From Anniella stebbinsi (Eukaryota > Chordata > Lepidosauria > Squamata > Anniellidae), in contig JARDYH010000003.1 in assembly GCA_029215795.1 (NCBI GenBank), positions 14,087,001 to 14,151,000 on the forward strand: a DNA stretch of 64,000 nt, given 5' to 3'. This document shows positions 43,731 to 55,510 of the stretch, piece after piece. Under the pieces are notes generated by a model that was given only the letters and a program-made list of their open reading frames with translations, did not search any database and was not told the origin of the DNA. Every line of letters begins with the position of its first letter. The first letter of the stretch is position 1. The position numbers and the translations under genes were made by a program.

Positions 43731-43982
43731 CCCCCCCCCCGTTTCTGGTGCTGCGCTTACTCGTAAGTAAGCTGGCACCAGGCAGGCCGGCCGGCTACAC
43801 CTCCCGAGGTCTCAGGACAGTCCTGGGACCACTGGAAGAATTAAGTTTTCCCAGGGTTTCTTTATCCTTGGGGAAACCCATGCCCATCCCCCCCGCTGCC
43901 CCCGGGAGTCCCTGCACGTCATTTGGATGCACAGGGAGCACCCAGGGACAGCCCGGGGGAAAAGGCCAGTGTAGAAACGGCC
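43731..43982 (-). mobile_element. GC-rich TIR element (R4), 5'-truncated
   Basis: 'ctgcgcttactcgtaagtaa', 'catttggatgcacagggagc' and the terminus 'ccagtgtagaaacggcc' match the right half of 39172-39705. The other terminus is missing at the C-run (about 43729-43740). Confidence 0.7.
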
Positions 43983-44094
43983 TCAATTCTGGATGCTTTG
44001 GGAAGCCATTCGTAACTAGCAGAAGAGAGCCCTGCTGTGGGTTCCATCCTACTTGTCTGAGAGGAATCTTGAGGGGTTTCAAAAAATACAAAAC

Positions 44095-44830
44095 TTCAGA
44101 AGAATACATTATGGAAATTGGGATGAAAGAGCATTAAAATGGGATAACAGGTAGTATCATACTGCCTTTATACAAATCTATGGTGCAACCACACTTAGAA
44201 TACTGCACACAGTTCTGATCACCGCACCTAAAAAAAAGATATTATAGAGCTGGAAAAAGTGCAGAAGGGGGCAACTAAAATGATTAAGGGGCTCGAGCAT
44301 CTCCCCTATGAGGGGAAGGTTTCAACAGCTGGGGTTGTTTAGCTTGGAAAAAGGAGGCTAAGGGGAGACATGATAGAGACATGTACAAAATTATGCATGG
44401 TGTGGAGAATGTGGGTAGAGAGACATTTTTCTGTCTCTCTATAAATACTAGAACCCGGGGTCATTCCATGGAGCCGATTGGTGGGACAGATAAAAGGAAA
44501 TACTGATTCACACAGTGAATAGTTAAACCATGGAATTCACAACCACAAAAAGGGGTGACGGCCACCACTTTGGATGGCTTCAAAGGGAGGTTGGGTAAAT
44601 TCCTGGAGGAGAAGGCTATCAGTGGCTGCTAGTCCTGATGGTGATGTGCTACCTCCAGTATCAGTAAGCCCATATACACCAGTTGCTGGGGAACATGGAC
44701 GGGAGGATGCTATTGCATCCGTGTCCTGCTTGTACATTCCTGGTTGACAGCTGGTCGGCCACCGTGTGAACAGAGTGCTGGGCCAGATGGACCCCTGGTC
44801 TGATCCAGGAGGGCTTTTCTTATGTTCTTA
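44095..44830 (+). mobile_element. CR1 LINE 3' end
   Basis: The decayed coding part encodes fragments such as 'EKRRLRGDMIET' and 'YKIMHGVEN' (around 44344-44405). The 3' UTR has 'ggatggcttcaaagggaggt', 'gttgctggggaacatggacg', 'gccaccgtgtgaacagagtg' and the end 'cttttcttatgttcttac'. Frames are broken. Shorter copies lie at 25711 and 55511. Confidence 0.82.
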
Positions 44831-45658
44831 CGAGTACAGTTAAGTCCCGTATGAAATCACTTCTTTCCCATTACAAATCAACGTGTTATACCCCATCTGC
44901 CACCATTGGAAATTGGCGTAGGTTTGATGCAGCGATTTCGATTCACACCAGCTCAGGACTTTGCCCAGTAATGAGCACAAAAAGTCCACTTCAAACAGGT
45001 TCACTTTCTGTTCAGGGGAAGGCTGAGAGTGACACCCTTTGCTGCAACACAGACACGCCAAAAGAGAACAGGCGGGCAGGTAATAGCAAGTGATCAAAGG
45101 GACCTGTGCTCTCCAGATTAGGAGGAAATGGAGCATGGCACATCAATTTAAGGCTGAATCAGTTTCACAATTGATGCAGGGCAATTAACCACGCCATAGG
45201 AGTGACTTCCTACAGTTACTACTGAATGGAGAGCAAGCTTGCCTTTCACATCAGGAAGGCAGGAGGGGTGGAGGCGGAAGACTAGAATGGCCAAAAGAGT
45301 TTTTCTTTTTGAATGACAGCAGGCACAGCAATAGGCTGTCCTGCTGAGAGGCTGCCGGCTGAGGTCATCAATAGAAGCATGACTGCAGCCCAGGGAAATC
45401 CTGTCCATCAGCAAGCAATACAAGCGAAACCTGCAACAAAATGTTGCAGCGTGAAGTACTCCTGTTCAAGGTTCCAGCCAGCCTGCCATATGTACACTTT
45501 TCCCAGATAGTCCACTCCATTCCCCCTCCCGTTATCAGTGCCTTCCCCTCAGGATCAGCCAACATTCTTTCACTTCTAAGCATGATCCCCAGGGTTTCTA
45601 CCTCACACTACTTTAAATGTTGTACTTCTGCAACTTTCACCAAAGTCTTTTGCCTCCC
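44831..45658. other. No recognised feature
   Basis: No repeat, RNA gene or exon was recognised. Confidence 0.4.
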
Positions 45659-45660
45659 TC

Positions 45661-45691
<31 letters not shown>

Positions 45692-46275
45692 TTATATACT
45701 GCATTTCTATACCGCCCAAAAGCTGAAGCTCTCTGGGCGGTTTACAAAACTTAAAACCATAAAAACCATTCAAAATGTAGAACAACAACAGTATAAAAAC
45801 ATAATTTAAAATACAGTATAAAAGCACAATCAGGATCAAGACCAAGAAGCCATGCAGAAATTAATACAGATCTAAAATACAAATTTAAACAGCAAGGTTA
45901 AAAATCAAACTGAAGAACTGTGAAAATACTTTGAAAATAAAAAGGTCTTCACCTGGCGTCTGAAGGAGTGTAATGTAGGTGCCAGGTGAACCTCTCTGGG
46001 GAGCTCATTCCACAGCCAGGGTGCCACAGCAGAGAAGGCCCTCCTCCTGGTAGCCACTTGCCTCACTTCCTTTGCAAGGAGCTCACGGAGAAGGGCCCCC
46101 GAGGATGATCCTATGGTCCAGGCAGGTACATATGGGAGGAGGCGTTCCTTCAGATAATCTGGCCCCAAGCCATTTAGAGCTTTGAATGTTAATAACAGCA
46201 CTTTGAATCGGGCCTGTACCTGTACTGGCAGCCAGTGAAGCTGGAAAAGCACTGGCGCAATGTGGTCTCATGCAT
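45659..46275 (-). mobile_element. LINE 3' end, family 2, with open C-terminal frame
   Basis: The minus-strand frame 45905-46252 (115 codons) has 'LHWLPVQVQARFKVLLLTFK', 'LNGLGPDYLKERLLPYVPAW', 'RRAFSAVAPWLWNELPREV' and 'HLAPTLHSFRRQVKTFLFSK'. The 3' end is 'aaaccgcccagagagcttca' and 'gggcggtatagaaatgc', followed by a TAAA tail (45659-45693). It is 5'-truncated. Confidence 0.88.
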
Positions 46276-46443
46276 GGATGGTGCTGTTTTGACTACGCAA
46301 GGCTCCTCACTTAGAGAACTGAGTTTGCTATTAATATATATATAGGATACAGAACTCTTTCAGTTATACAAAGATCTAAAATTTGGTGAGTAGTGACATT
46401 CTCCAGTGAGTTTCCCACTTCTGGACAAATCTCACCTCAGATA

Positions 46444-46763
46444 TAGGCTGACCATATGAAAAGGAGGACAGGGCTCATGTAACTTTAACAGTTGCAGAGA
46501 AAAGGGAATTTCAGCCAGTGTCATTTATATGCAATTAGTTCCTGGTGAAATCCCCTCTTCATCACAACAGTTAAAGGTGCAGGTGCCCTGCCTTCTTTTG
46601 TATATGGTCACTCTAGTATAGTGCCTGCAACTTTAACTGTTGTGATGAAGAGGGAATTTCACCAGGAACTAACTGCATACAAATGACACTGGCTGAAATT
46701 CCCTTTTCTCTACAACTGTTAAAGTTACATGAGCCCTGTCCTCCTTTTCAGATGGTCAGCCTA
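46444..46763. mobile_element. hAT-type foldback MITE (R1, subfamily B), 320 bp, perfect TSD
   Basis: Inverted termini TAGGCTGACCATATG and CAGATGGTCAGCCTA; the TSD ctcagata is perfect (46436-46443 and 46764-46771). The length equals that of the other two B copies. Its asymmetric centre ('gtatatggtcactctagtat') is in the opposite orientation to that of the 37148 copy, which gives the insertion direction. Confidence 0.95.
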
Positions 46764-46796
46764 CTCAGATAGAATGTATTAGGCTTCCTTAGACAA

Positions 46797-46925
46797 GCCA
46801 CTAATCTCTCAGGACTCCCCATCCCACCTGCAAAATAAAGATAATAATATTGGCCTACCTGGCCAGGCTTTTGTCAGGATTATTGACAAAATTATGTGAA
46901 TTACTTTGAAGGCTGAAGATCAAAA
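46797..46925 (+). repeat. MIR-like SINE remnant
   Basis: 'ctcaggactccccatcccac', 'ctgcaaaataaagataataa', 'tattggcctacctggccagg' and 'ttttgtcaggatta' follow the MIR order. It is diverged. Confidence 0.5.
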
Positions 46926-46929
46926 AGAA

Positions 46930-47297
46930 AGGCCCTTCTCATTTGCCCACCTGTGAGAGCAATTAGGTGGGTGTCCACACGGAAGAGGGCCTTCTCTGCG
47001 GTGGCCCCAATCCTCTGGAACAAACTCCCATCGGAGGTTTGCCATGCACTACTATCCTTGCAGGCTTTTAAGAAGGCCTTAAAAGCATTTTATTTTACCA
47101 TGGCCTTCCCATGATGTTATTGCTCCTATTGTTGTTGCTGCCGGTTGTATTGTTTAAATTGCTCTTTTATTGTGAACATGTTTTTATTGCTTTTCATATT
47201 TTTAACATTTTATGTATTTTATTGTTGTAAGCTGCCTTGTGAGGGCCTCTGCCCTGAAAGGCGGTCAAGAAATGTTTTAAATAAAATAAAATAAATG
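46930..47297 (+). mobile_element. LINE 3' end, family 3 (L2/CR1 type)
   Basis: 'cacacggaagagggccttct', 'ctggaacaaactcccatcgg', 'tgcaggcttttaagaaggcc' and the 3' end 'gtaagctgccttgtgagggc' with 'gaaaggcggtcaagaaatgt' and an AAAT tail. The same family occurs at 59885-60232. The coding part is broken. Confidence 0.75.
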
Positions 47298-47457
47298 AGT
47301 ACTGAATAAATCGTAAAGTCACCATCCAAGACAGAATTAGGCTAAATCCATGATTATGGCCTGAATACATTTAAATCAATTAAGTATTATATCCCTAAAT
47401 ATCACACCCTTTCTCATAACCTCTCCTCCCTCCCCCACCCCAACACCCTATAACAGT

Positions 47458-47520
47458 CTTCCACAACCTGGCACCCTTCAAATGTATTGGACTACAACTT
47501 CCATAATCCCCAGTAAATAT
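47458..47520. mobile_element. R2 foldback, one arm only
   Basis: 'cagtcttccacaacctggca', 'cttcaaatgtattggactac' and 'aacttccataatccc' form the left arm; the right arm is absent. Confidence 0.55.
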
Positions 47521-48192
47521 AGCTTAAAGCAAAGAGAACTTAGATATCTTACCTAACACTTCTATCATAGCACAGGTGAGCTGTTTGCACAACGCTGAAG
47601 AAGGCAAGTTTAATGAAAACTGGGTTTCGGCTTGGAGTTAGAGTATTGCTGGATTGTGTCAACATGCACTCAAGCCCTGTTTATGTACTTATTTTCGTGG
47701 CAAGGTTGGAATGATCCACACCAAGCTGTGACCCAACAGCTCTGTATGATGGCCCACAGGGGTCGCGATGAACCTCACATTTCTGGTAGGAGGGTTTTTT
47801 TTTGGGGGGGGGGGTTGCTATCTGCTTGGAATTGAAAAATTGGGGTGGATGGAAGAGATGGGAGGGATGAAAAGATGGGGGAAGGGTAAAGGATAGTGTA
47901 ATTCCTCATAGATCCCCACTTGTAGACTTATGAATGGACAAACCCACTCAGAAACTGAGCCCACATATCCTCAATCCATATTTGGGCTTACCTTTCGGGA
48001 CATCAAAATGTTCCTTCTGTGGAAGTCCAGCCTTAAAATCACTGGTTAGGCATGAAGTTTTAAAGCTGAAACCCATCCATTTTCACCTCCGTTTTATCTG
48101 TGTTCCACCACCCACATGCCTCGCTCTCGCCCTTTGCATTCCTCAACTTTCTTTGCCAAATATCTTCATGTGGAAAACTACCACTAGGAAGG

Positions 48193-48194
<2 letters not shown>
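47521..48194. other. No recognised gene; G-run
   Basis: A G-rich run lies at 47801-47815; nothing else recognised. Confidence 0.4.

Positions 48195-48236
<42 letters not shown>
48195..48236. repeat. (GA)n microsatellite
   Basis: About 21 uninterrupted GA units. Confidence 0.95.
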
Positions 48237-48238
<2 letters not shown>

Positions 48239-48730
48239 GTATCCCAGTATTTATGCACAGCCACTCCTGTAACGCACGCAAGAAACTGCACACAAAGAGA
48301 ATACAATATGTACATGGGCCTACAAGCAAGAATTTCTCTCTGACACAACATACATGAGCAAAACCAAATCAAGATCAGGGCAGGTTGTTTCACTCACTCG
48401 CCGTCTCAAGTCACTACAGGAACTGAGCAAAGGGGAAACATATTATTTAGGACTAGCAAAGAACCTATGAAGGGTCATGGGGAAGCTGGGATGAAAGGAG
48501 GGCTCTGCCCCCTCATCGCGTCCCTTTTCCCTTGCACCTCTGGACGTTTTCTCACAGCTCCATAGGTTTTCTCCATGAAACATCTCCCCCTTTATGTGTC
48601 ACTTCTCCCAATCCTTGGCTCTCTCTTGGGCCTAGCTTTCACTGCGGTGGTAACCATGTACATGTGCCATAGCACTTCAGGTTGAGGGGAGCTGCTTCTC
48701 CTGAACCTGCTTGTTTCATAGGTGGTGTAA

Positions 48731-49107
48731 GGCCCTTTCTACACCAGGAAATAATCCCGGGATCATCCCCGGTTGCCCCCGGGGTCCCCTGGAATAGCGG
48801 AAACCATAGATATCCTGGTTTTCCCGCCATACTGGGACCTGAAATGGGCATGGAGCTACGCAGGGTGGCTCCATGCCCATGGGGCTGGGGGGGGGGGGAG
48901 CGCAGGGGTTTTCCTACCTTTTCTGCCACACCGCTGCTGCTCCCTGTAGCTTTTTTTAAAAAAATGGCACCCACGAAGGGTGCAACGTCCCTGTTCCCTT
49001 CCGGGATGTCACACTTCCTGTTTGGATGCCCAGGGAGGATTGTGGAAGCCAGTAAGTTGTGATCCTCCCCCCTCCCTCCCTCTACACTCTTAGGTGTAGA
49101 AAGGGCC
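48731..49107 (+). mobile_element. GC-rich TIR element (R4), clean termini
   Basis: GGCCCTTTCTACACC and GGTGTAGAAAGGGCC are perfect 15-bp inverted repeats. Flanks are TAA (48728-48730) and TAC (49108-49110), 2/3 matching. Landmarks: 'gggatcatccccggttgccc', 'ggaatagcggaaaccataga', 'ggctccatgcccatggggct', 'ttcctaccttttctgccaca' and an A-run. This copy defines the family ends best. Confidence 0.82.
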
Positions 49108-49244
49108 TACGTGCTCAGTCATGTGAGACCACCATTACAACATGAAGTGATACATAAGCCCCGGTTGACCACCTCTGTAAGAACTAGGCCTCATTCTCTC
49201 CTCTCCAATATTTCCACTGACTCTCTCTTGGGAGAATACAGTAG

Positions 49245-49350
49245 AGTTCCCCAGCTGAATTCCCAACATCCACAGGTAGGGAAAGACTCCTGTCGGAAAT
49301 CATGGAGTGCATCGGTGCGGACAGTACTGAGCGAGATGGAACAACACTCT
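49245..49350 (+). repeat. tRNA-SINE body fragment
   Basis: 'gaattcccaacatccacagg', 'tagggaaagactcctgtcgg' and 'agtactgagcgagatgga' are the central part of the SINE; head and tail are worn. Confidence 0.5.
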
Positions 49351-49449
49351 GACACAAATGAGATCATCAAAGTTCTCCCAATCCCATGTTCAAGCTCGTT
49401 TCGACTCAAGTGTGTTATCAGATTGCGAGCTTTGGCTTTTTTCCTTTTC

Positions 49450-49757
49450 TCATGAACATACTGTGTATTTTGTGTGTGTATTTTCCTAATGTACACATCA
49501 GTTATGGGCATCTTTGAAATGTATGCATCCCTCTCCCATTGATTAAAGCATACTCGTGCACATTTTTCAAAAGTACACTTTTTCCTGCGCATGTTTTAAA
49601 TGTACACATGCTGTCAAACACGTCTTGGGGATCCGCAAATCCAACTGCAATCTCAAAAAATATACAGAGTTCGACCACAAATTGTTCAGTCCAGAATGTG
49701 CAAACTGGGTAAATATTGATTTAAAAAACCAACTGAAACAAATTTCTCATACATCCC
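49450..49757. repeat. AT-rich interspersed repeat R14, possible hAT relic
   Basis: 'gtgtattttcctaatgtaca' and 'tacactttttcctgcgcatg' resemble 4240-4400, and the right end 'tttctcatacatcccta' resembles an inverted hAT-like terminus. The left end was not found. Confidence 0.35.
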
Positions 49758-50207
49758 TAAACACGACATAAGGCAGTTTTCTAAAGACTCCCCCGTCAGT
49801 GGGCAATGTTCTGCCCTTTACATCCCATCCATTATAACCTGTGCTGGATTTTACTCCACAAGTTCAATCAAGTTAAATAAAGTTTTAACTTGGGGCAGAG
49901 GGGGAAGGAAGCCTTCAATTCCATTATCAAGTAAAGGGCAAGTAAAGTCAGTACATTCAGTTCCACTGGGACTATACTGCAAGAACCCCAAATGAACCCA
50001 TATTCTGCCCCCAAGGCGTTCAGAATGTCAAAGGGAAGAGCTGGACACGCAAACCCTTATGAGTAGAAGAAATCAAAAGAAAGAAAAAGCAAAGCCTAGA
50101 GTAATTTGCATTAACCTTCATTCGAGTGCATAAATGCCTCCCAGGAAACTGTAGCCAGTACAGATTCTGGCCTCTATAATTTAAGGGTGATATCCTCCTA
50201 GAAATAA

Positions 50208-50211
50208 TTAA

Positions 50212-50242
<31 letters not shown>

Positions 50243-50244
50243 AT
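50208..50244. repeat. (AAAT)n microsatellite
   Basis: About nine AAAT units, possibly the tail of a decayed LINE. Confidence 0.9.
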
Positions 50245-52483
50245 CCCTATCTCATCCCAACTCAGATATTGAGAAGCCTTTGTGATTGTTTGCTTTAAAG
50301 TATGACTCCATCAAACTGCTATATTTTTCGAGAGGGGAAGAAAAATGAATACAACACACTGGAATTAGAAGCCAGTGGTACCATTCACTGATTCATCCAA
50401 GCAACCCTATTCAAAACTCTGATGTTTTGTCACACTGTTTAACGTTTTCTGGTGCCCCAAGAATCATATTTGTGAATTCCTCTATGCACATATAAAGACG
50501 CACATACAAAAAGGATAGCTGATTTTATTGCCCTCTTGATGCCCTGAATTGAAAATTAACTGTTAATTTCAGCGAAAACCATAGCTATTTTAAAAAGTAT
50601 ACACACACACACACACACACAATTTCTACTACAGCTAAATAGGTCCTACTGTGTCAGATGATAATTCTACCATACTTTCAATCTTTTCCCCCACAGCTCT
50701 TCTCCACCTGACCATTTTCTCCGCTACGCTAAAAAGTTATCACCTTCTGCGCCACAAAGGATTTTAGGAAGAGAACAATGTCCCAATATTCATTATTGAC
50801 ACAATTACACTTTCAGAGTAGCCAACGACATTTGAAACGACAAAGGTGTCTTTTACCAAAACTGGTTTTCCCGCATTGTTTACAAATCTTGAATTGCTAG
50901 GACAAGGCTGTTCAGATAAATTAATTGTCTCGCGAGGAACAAAGTGGCTTTCAGGTATCCGTTTTCAGCGCAAAGGGAAGAAAAGGATTCTCACCGGTAG
51001 GAACGAATGCTGTGTTCTGGGTGTTACAAGGAGCAAGGCTATACTCTTTCTTTGTTCAAAAACCAAGAATGTAGGACCCCAAATCACTAGCTGACTGCAG
51101 ATGCAATATTTCCCAATAACTGTAACCATGACAAAGAGATGAGGAACACTACGCAAGTAGAGATGTGCAGGCCTAAGGTGGAGTGAGGTCAAAAATGGGG
51201 GGAAGGACCAGAATTTTTTCTGTGGTTTTTTTTTCCAGGGATGTGAAGGAAATCTGTGGGAAAGTCCCCAAAATTTGTCTGCCCCTGCCCCCATTTTTCT
51301 GCTTTTTTTCCAGACCAACACAAAAGCCAACATCTGCCGTTCGCCTACCTCCCTCTCATCCAAATTGCTTCCTCCCTTTCTTTTTCAATGCTGGCCTGAG
51401 GCGTAAATATGTTCACCGCTTGCAACCGAGCACAACTTTCTCAGAGGTGGTCATCTTATATATCAAACTCTCTGAACAGCCATCAGCCAGGAGATAATAC
51501 ACAAAACTCCAAGGAGAGATGCAAACGGAGCAACATCTCTCCTTTACCACTCTTGGAAACGCTGTCTTCGTTCCACGTGAAACAGGATACAAACATTTCA
51601 CCGCCTCTTGTTTCAGATTTGGTAGGGCCACAGATAAACTTGCTTCATGGTCTGAATGTGGGCCACGGGCCGCAAATGACGTAGACATTGAACAGGCCAG
51701 AAAATTAAAATAGCAGTTTTGTATTGGGTGGCAACATAATCATTTTCAAAGAGGGAGGAAAAGAGGAAGAGAGACCGATGAGAGAAACACCCTGAATTGC
51801 ACTAGCTGAGAATAAATGGTAACCCTCTATTTCATATTATGTTCAGAATTCAAGAAACCAAAAGCCAGCAATATAGAATTATTTGGAAAACTGCTAGATG
51901 AATCCAAACAATTTAGGATTTTTTAAAAAAAAGCTATGGAAAGTTGCAGATGTTTCCACACTTCAGAGGTAAAGGAGTATTTTAATGGGCTCCTTCTTCT
52001 TCCCGTACCAATTTTCCTCTCTCTTCCTTCTTCGTCATTAACCAAGACAAGTGGAGCCTCCTTTTCAAGCTTCCAACCAGACCCACGTTTCCTTTTCCAG
52101 GACACTCCATTCCCCTCAGATTTCCATGCCTTCCCACAACCGTCAGTCCACTCTCTGTGCCTACTGAGCATGCTGAGTTGTTACTGAGCTATTTTCAGTT
52201 CCCCACACCCTATTTTAAATGTTTTTCGCCACTCCAGATTTTGTGTGCTGAAAGTCTGCTGATACCTCTCTCTTATGTGTGGATGGTGCCATGTTGGTTA
52301 CCCAAGAATAATAATTTGGGGAATAAGTTCACTGTTGGTACATAGGATGTAACATTAAGTCTGGACTGTGGCTAATACTAGCCAGGGCTGTGCAAAATAT
52401 TCACAGGATACATTTTGGGTACAAAAATGTGGCCTGGAGGAGTGCTTCACTGTCATTTTTCTCTTTCATGAGGTGATCACCAA
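50245..52483. other. Low-repeat region; (CA)n at 50600-50621
   Basis: No interspersed repeat or gene was recognised apart from a CA tract. The sequence at 50820-51100 looks unique. At 51158 'gtagagatgtgcaggcct' resembles a hAT terminus, but no matching right end was found. Confidence 0.35.
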
Positions 52484-52855
52484 CCTGATCACAACCAATC
52501 AGGGAGCATGTTTTAAATGACATGACATAACCACACCAAACACAACCTGATCACAACCAGCCAGGGAGCATGTTTTAAATGACATGACATAACCACACCA
52601 AACACAACCTGATCACAACCAGCCAGGGAGCATGTTTTAAATGACATGACATAACCACACCAAACACAACCTGATCACAACCAGCCAGGGAGCATGTTTT
52701 AAATGACATGACATAACCACACCAAACACAACCTGATCACAACCAGCCAGGGAGCATGTTTTAAATGACATGACATAACCACACCAAACACAACCTGATC
52801 ACAACCAGCCAGGGAGCATGTTTTAAATGCCATGACATAACCATGCCAAATAATT
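52484..52855. repeat. 62-bp minisatellite, six copies
   Basis: Unit starts 'cctgatcacaaccagccagg' at 52484, 52546, 52608, 52670, 52732 and 52794, a strict 62-base period. Copies 2-5 are practically identical; the first has 'ccaatcagg' and the sixth diverges at its end ('atgccatgacataaccatgc'). The unit includes 'catgacataaccacaccaaa'. Confidence 0.97.
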
Positions 52856-53623
52856 AATCAGCTTTGTCACTGTAACATCACAGATAGCAAATGCAGCAAA
52901 AATTTGGAACGCTGGCTGGTGAGTTGGCATACTGGACTTGATGGCCAACTGGTCTGACTTAGTACTGCTTGGAGTTTTTATTACATTAAGCAGTATATAA
53001 GTATTATTATTAATAATAATAAGTATAAAGTAGCTTCAAGTGTTCATGGCCAACAATGACACTGATCAAAATAAATCCCAAAGCATTGTAGAACTTGGAT
53101 GAACATACAAAAGCTGCCCCATTTTCTCTGACGTTGTGGAATGCACTAGATACTGGGACATACAGAGCCTTCTTTAACTCAAACAAAACAGGGTAACAGT
53201 AGCATGTGAAGAGCTCTATATAAGAGCTCTATAAATGCTGGGTCAGGATAACTGCCATTGGGGAATACCTTGTTTTATATCCAATACGTCTGGAATGTGT
53301 CAAACTCAAAACTCTCCCCCCAAAGTAAAAGATTTCAAGCTGTTTGATCCCTAATTTTAAGCTCTCAGTCAGGGAAAGTGTGAGTAAAAAAAAAAAAATG
53401 CACGAACTCTCATATTCCTCTCATCAAAGTCTAGGAAATATTTTTCTCCCTTTCCTCAACGTCATTGCCGAGCTGAGCTGTACTGCCAACCGAGGTCGAG
53501 TGCTTTTGATTAAGCACCAAGGCATCCGATCTGCCTGGCGGCGAGATTCGCCCGCCATCTATTTCCACTCATCACCCATGACCTGGCAAACGGAATTCTG
53601 TGCCCTGGTGTACATTCTCTTGC

Positions 53624-53667
<44 letters not shown>

Positions 53668-54119
53668 ACACAAATCCTCCCGCAACAAGAAATGATAGAA
53701 TGGAGGACAAAGGCTAACTTCCCGTTTCACTTGCCTGGAGAAGCCATTTCACCCAGCTTGCAAAGTGGACTGTGGGGATCCAGACCAACCCGTTGGGTCG
53801 GAGAGCGGCCTCCCTGTTTCTGGCTTCTTGGCTGATGTTTAGTCCCACCCTTGCCCAAGAAACTGTCAGCTCAGAGTTCGCCAGTATCTCCAGGAAACCG
53901 CGCGGCTGGCTGATTGATGCAGGCCAAAGAGTCGAGAACCAAAAGTAGGGTGAAGCCAAATGGAACAGGGAGCTACAAAAGTTGCAATGGGGCAAGGACA
54001 CATCTCGGGCTTGAGCTTAAGATTCCCTGCCTTGTGTTTTATCCCAATAGTGCAAGCTTGTAGACAGCAACTCATCTCGTTGTGAGAGTAAATTCTGAGA
54101 GCCTGCTGATAATGACTAA
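52856..54119. other. Unassigned; worn SINE/LINE scraps and (CA)n
   Basis: 'tactggacttgatggccaac' (about 52930) resembles a SINE body; 'gcagtataagt'-like words with TAT/AAT repeats near 52985-53020 resemble a LINE tail. A CA tract lies at 53635-53663. A 163-codon open frame crossing it is not a gene. Confidence 0.35.
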
Positions 54120-54331
54120 GGCCAGATCTACACCACGCAGGATATAGCGGTATGAAAGCGGTATATAAAAGGCAGGAGTCACACCAAGCAGGTTATAGTG
54201 GTATATGGTATGTGTCAATGGGCCTCAACAGTTGTCAGTGCACTTCAATAATGCAATAAAGCCGTAGTGTGGCTCCTGCCTTTTATATACCGCTTTTATA
54301 CCACTATATCCTGCTTGGTGTAGATGTGGCC
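54120..54331. mobile_element. Foldback TIR element, R5 family, best copy
   Basis: Ends GGCCAGATCTACACCACGC and GCTTGGTGTAGATGTGGCC are inverted. Subterminal 'gcggtatataaaaggcagga' pairs with 'tcctgccttttatataccgc'. Flanks TAA (54117-54119) and AAA (54332-54334) match at 2/3. A partial duplicate of the arm ('caccaagcaggttatagtgg') follows the left arm. Confidence 0.8.
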
Positions 54332-54454
54332 AAAGGCTAATTTTGGACTGTTATTCCCAACTTCATAAACCAAAGTTATGAAGGTAGAAAAGAATGTCAG
54401 AGCCATAGACTCCTAAGGTGGCCACTTATGCATTGTCAAAAACGAAATGAATCT

Positions 54455-54740
54455 ACAGAAATGAGGACAAAAGAGGACATATATTTACTCTAAATTTATA
54501 TGTGTAAGTGCAGATCTGGAAATTAGTTACTATAATTGAAATAGAAATACTAGAGTGGGAAGGATGGTGACCAGGTGTGCCTCTGTGCCTGCTCAATCGG
54601 TTGTCCAGGTGCCACGTGTTGATGGACAACTTCAAGGCCCAACTCTTCCTTCCTGCGGTCTCTGAATAAGACTTGGACTGGATGGGCCTTCAGACAGAGG
54701 ACAGCCCTCTGTAAAGTAGGGCATGTGGTCACCCTGCACA
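54455..54740 (-). repeat. Interspersed repeat R8, reversed
   Basis: 'ggacaaaagaggacatatat' and 'agaggacagccctctgtaaa' are the reversed ends of the repeat at 56608-56955; the middle holds different sequence with 'ttgtccaggtgccacgtg', also seen near 59880. Confidence 0.5.
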
Positions 54741-55510
54741 TTCCAGGGTGCCGCTCCCAACAGGCTCCCTGGTTCAAGACACCAGATGCCTAACAGTAAG
54801 TGAACATCCATGTGATTTCTATATGTGCAATCCGATATTTGCGCCTCCTTTGTTGCACACCATCAGCACACCCCAAGGGAAGCTACACACACACACACAC
54901 ACACACACAATTAGGGACAATTTACAGACTATTATCTCAACCACATAACATAACCACTTGGAAGGGGGAGAGCCAGAAGCGTAAGCTGGGGGGGGGGGGG
55001 GACGAATGGGCAAACTGTTCATTTTGCATGGCCCAAATGCTCTATGGTATTGTCTCTATTCTCCTTGGCAGCAACGTTATTTATTTATTTAGCCATTCAT
55101 TCATTCTGGTTCCCGCTTTGGGAGAAAGAAGAATGGAAAGGAAATAAACTGGTTTTAAAGCTGTCAAGTCTGAAGTTCTATTTAACTGAGAAAGGCTGTA
55201 ATGATTCCCAACTGATCCAGCAGGAGCTATTATCTCAACGAAATTGCGCAATTCAGAAAAATAGAGTTACCATAGCAAAACAAGGAAAACCAAGCCAAAA
55301 CATTAGGATCAAACAATGTTAAAAATTCTGGTTTCAAACCACAAAGAGGAAGGATTCCGAGAGGGCCGGGAGAGGAGGAGTCTTCACACTTCACCATCTG
55401 TTCTAGCACAAGTCCCGTTAAAAAGAAATTGAGCACTTTCACGGTTTCAAACTATCGGTGTGTCTCCACTCCCTCCCTCAAAATAAATTATTCTAGCTGC
55501 ACAGGCGGCT
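54741..55510. other. No recognised gene; (CA)n and G-run
   Basis: CA tract at 54885-54909 and a G13 run near 54989-55001; nothing else recognised. Confidence 0.4.

Noticed and set aside
46444..46763. Rho-independent terminator or riboswitch-like hairpin
   Set aside because: The hairpin is a dispersed transposon with TSDs in a vertebrate genome; bacterial signals do not apply.
51158..51400. hAT element starting 'tagagatgtgcaggcct'
   Set aside because: No inverted right end or TSD was found downstream.
52484..52855. CRISPR array
   Set aside because: The 62-base units are tandem without unique spacers, so it is a minisatellite.
53344..53835. 163-codon plus-strand open frame
   Set aside because: It reads through a CA microsatellite (a run of TH residues) and has no motif.
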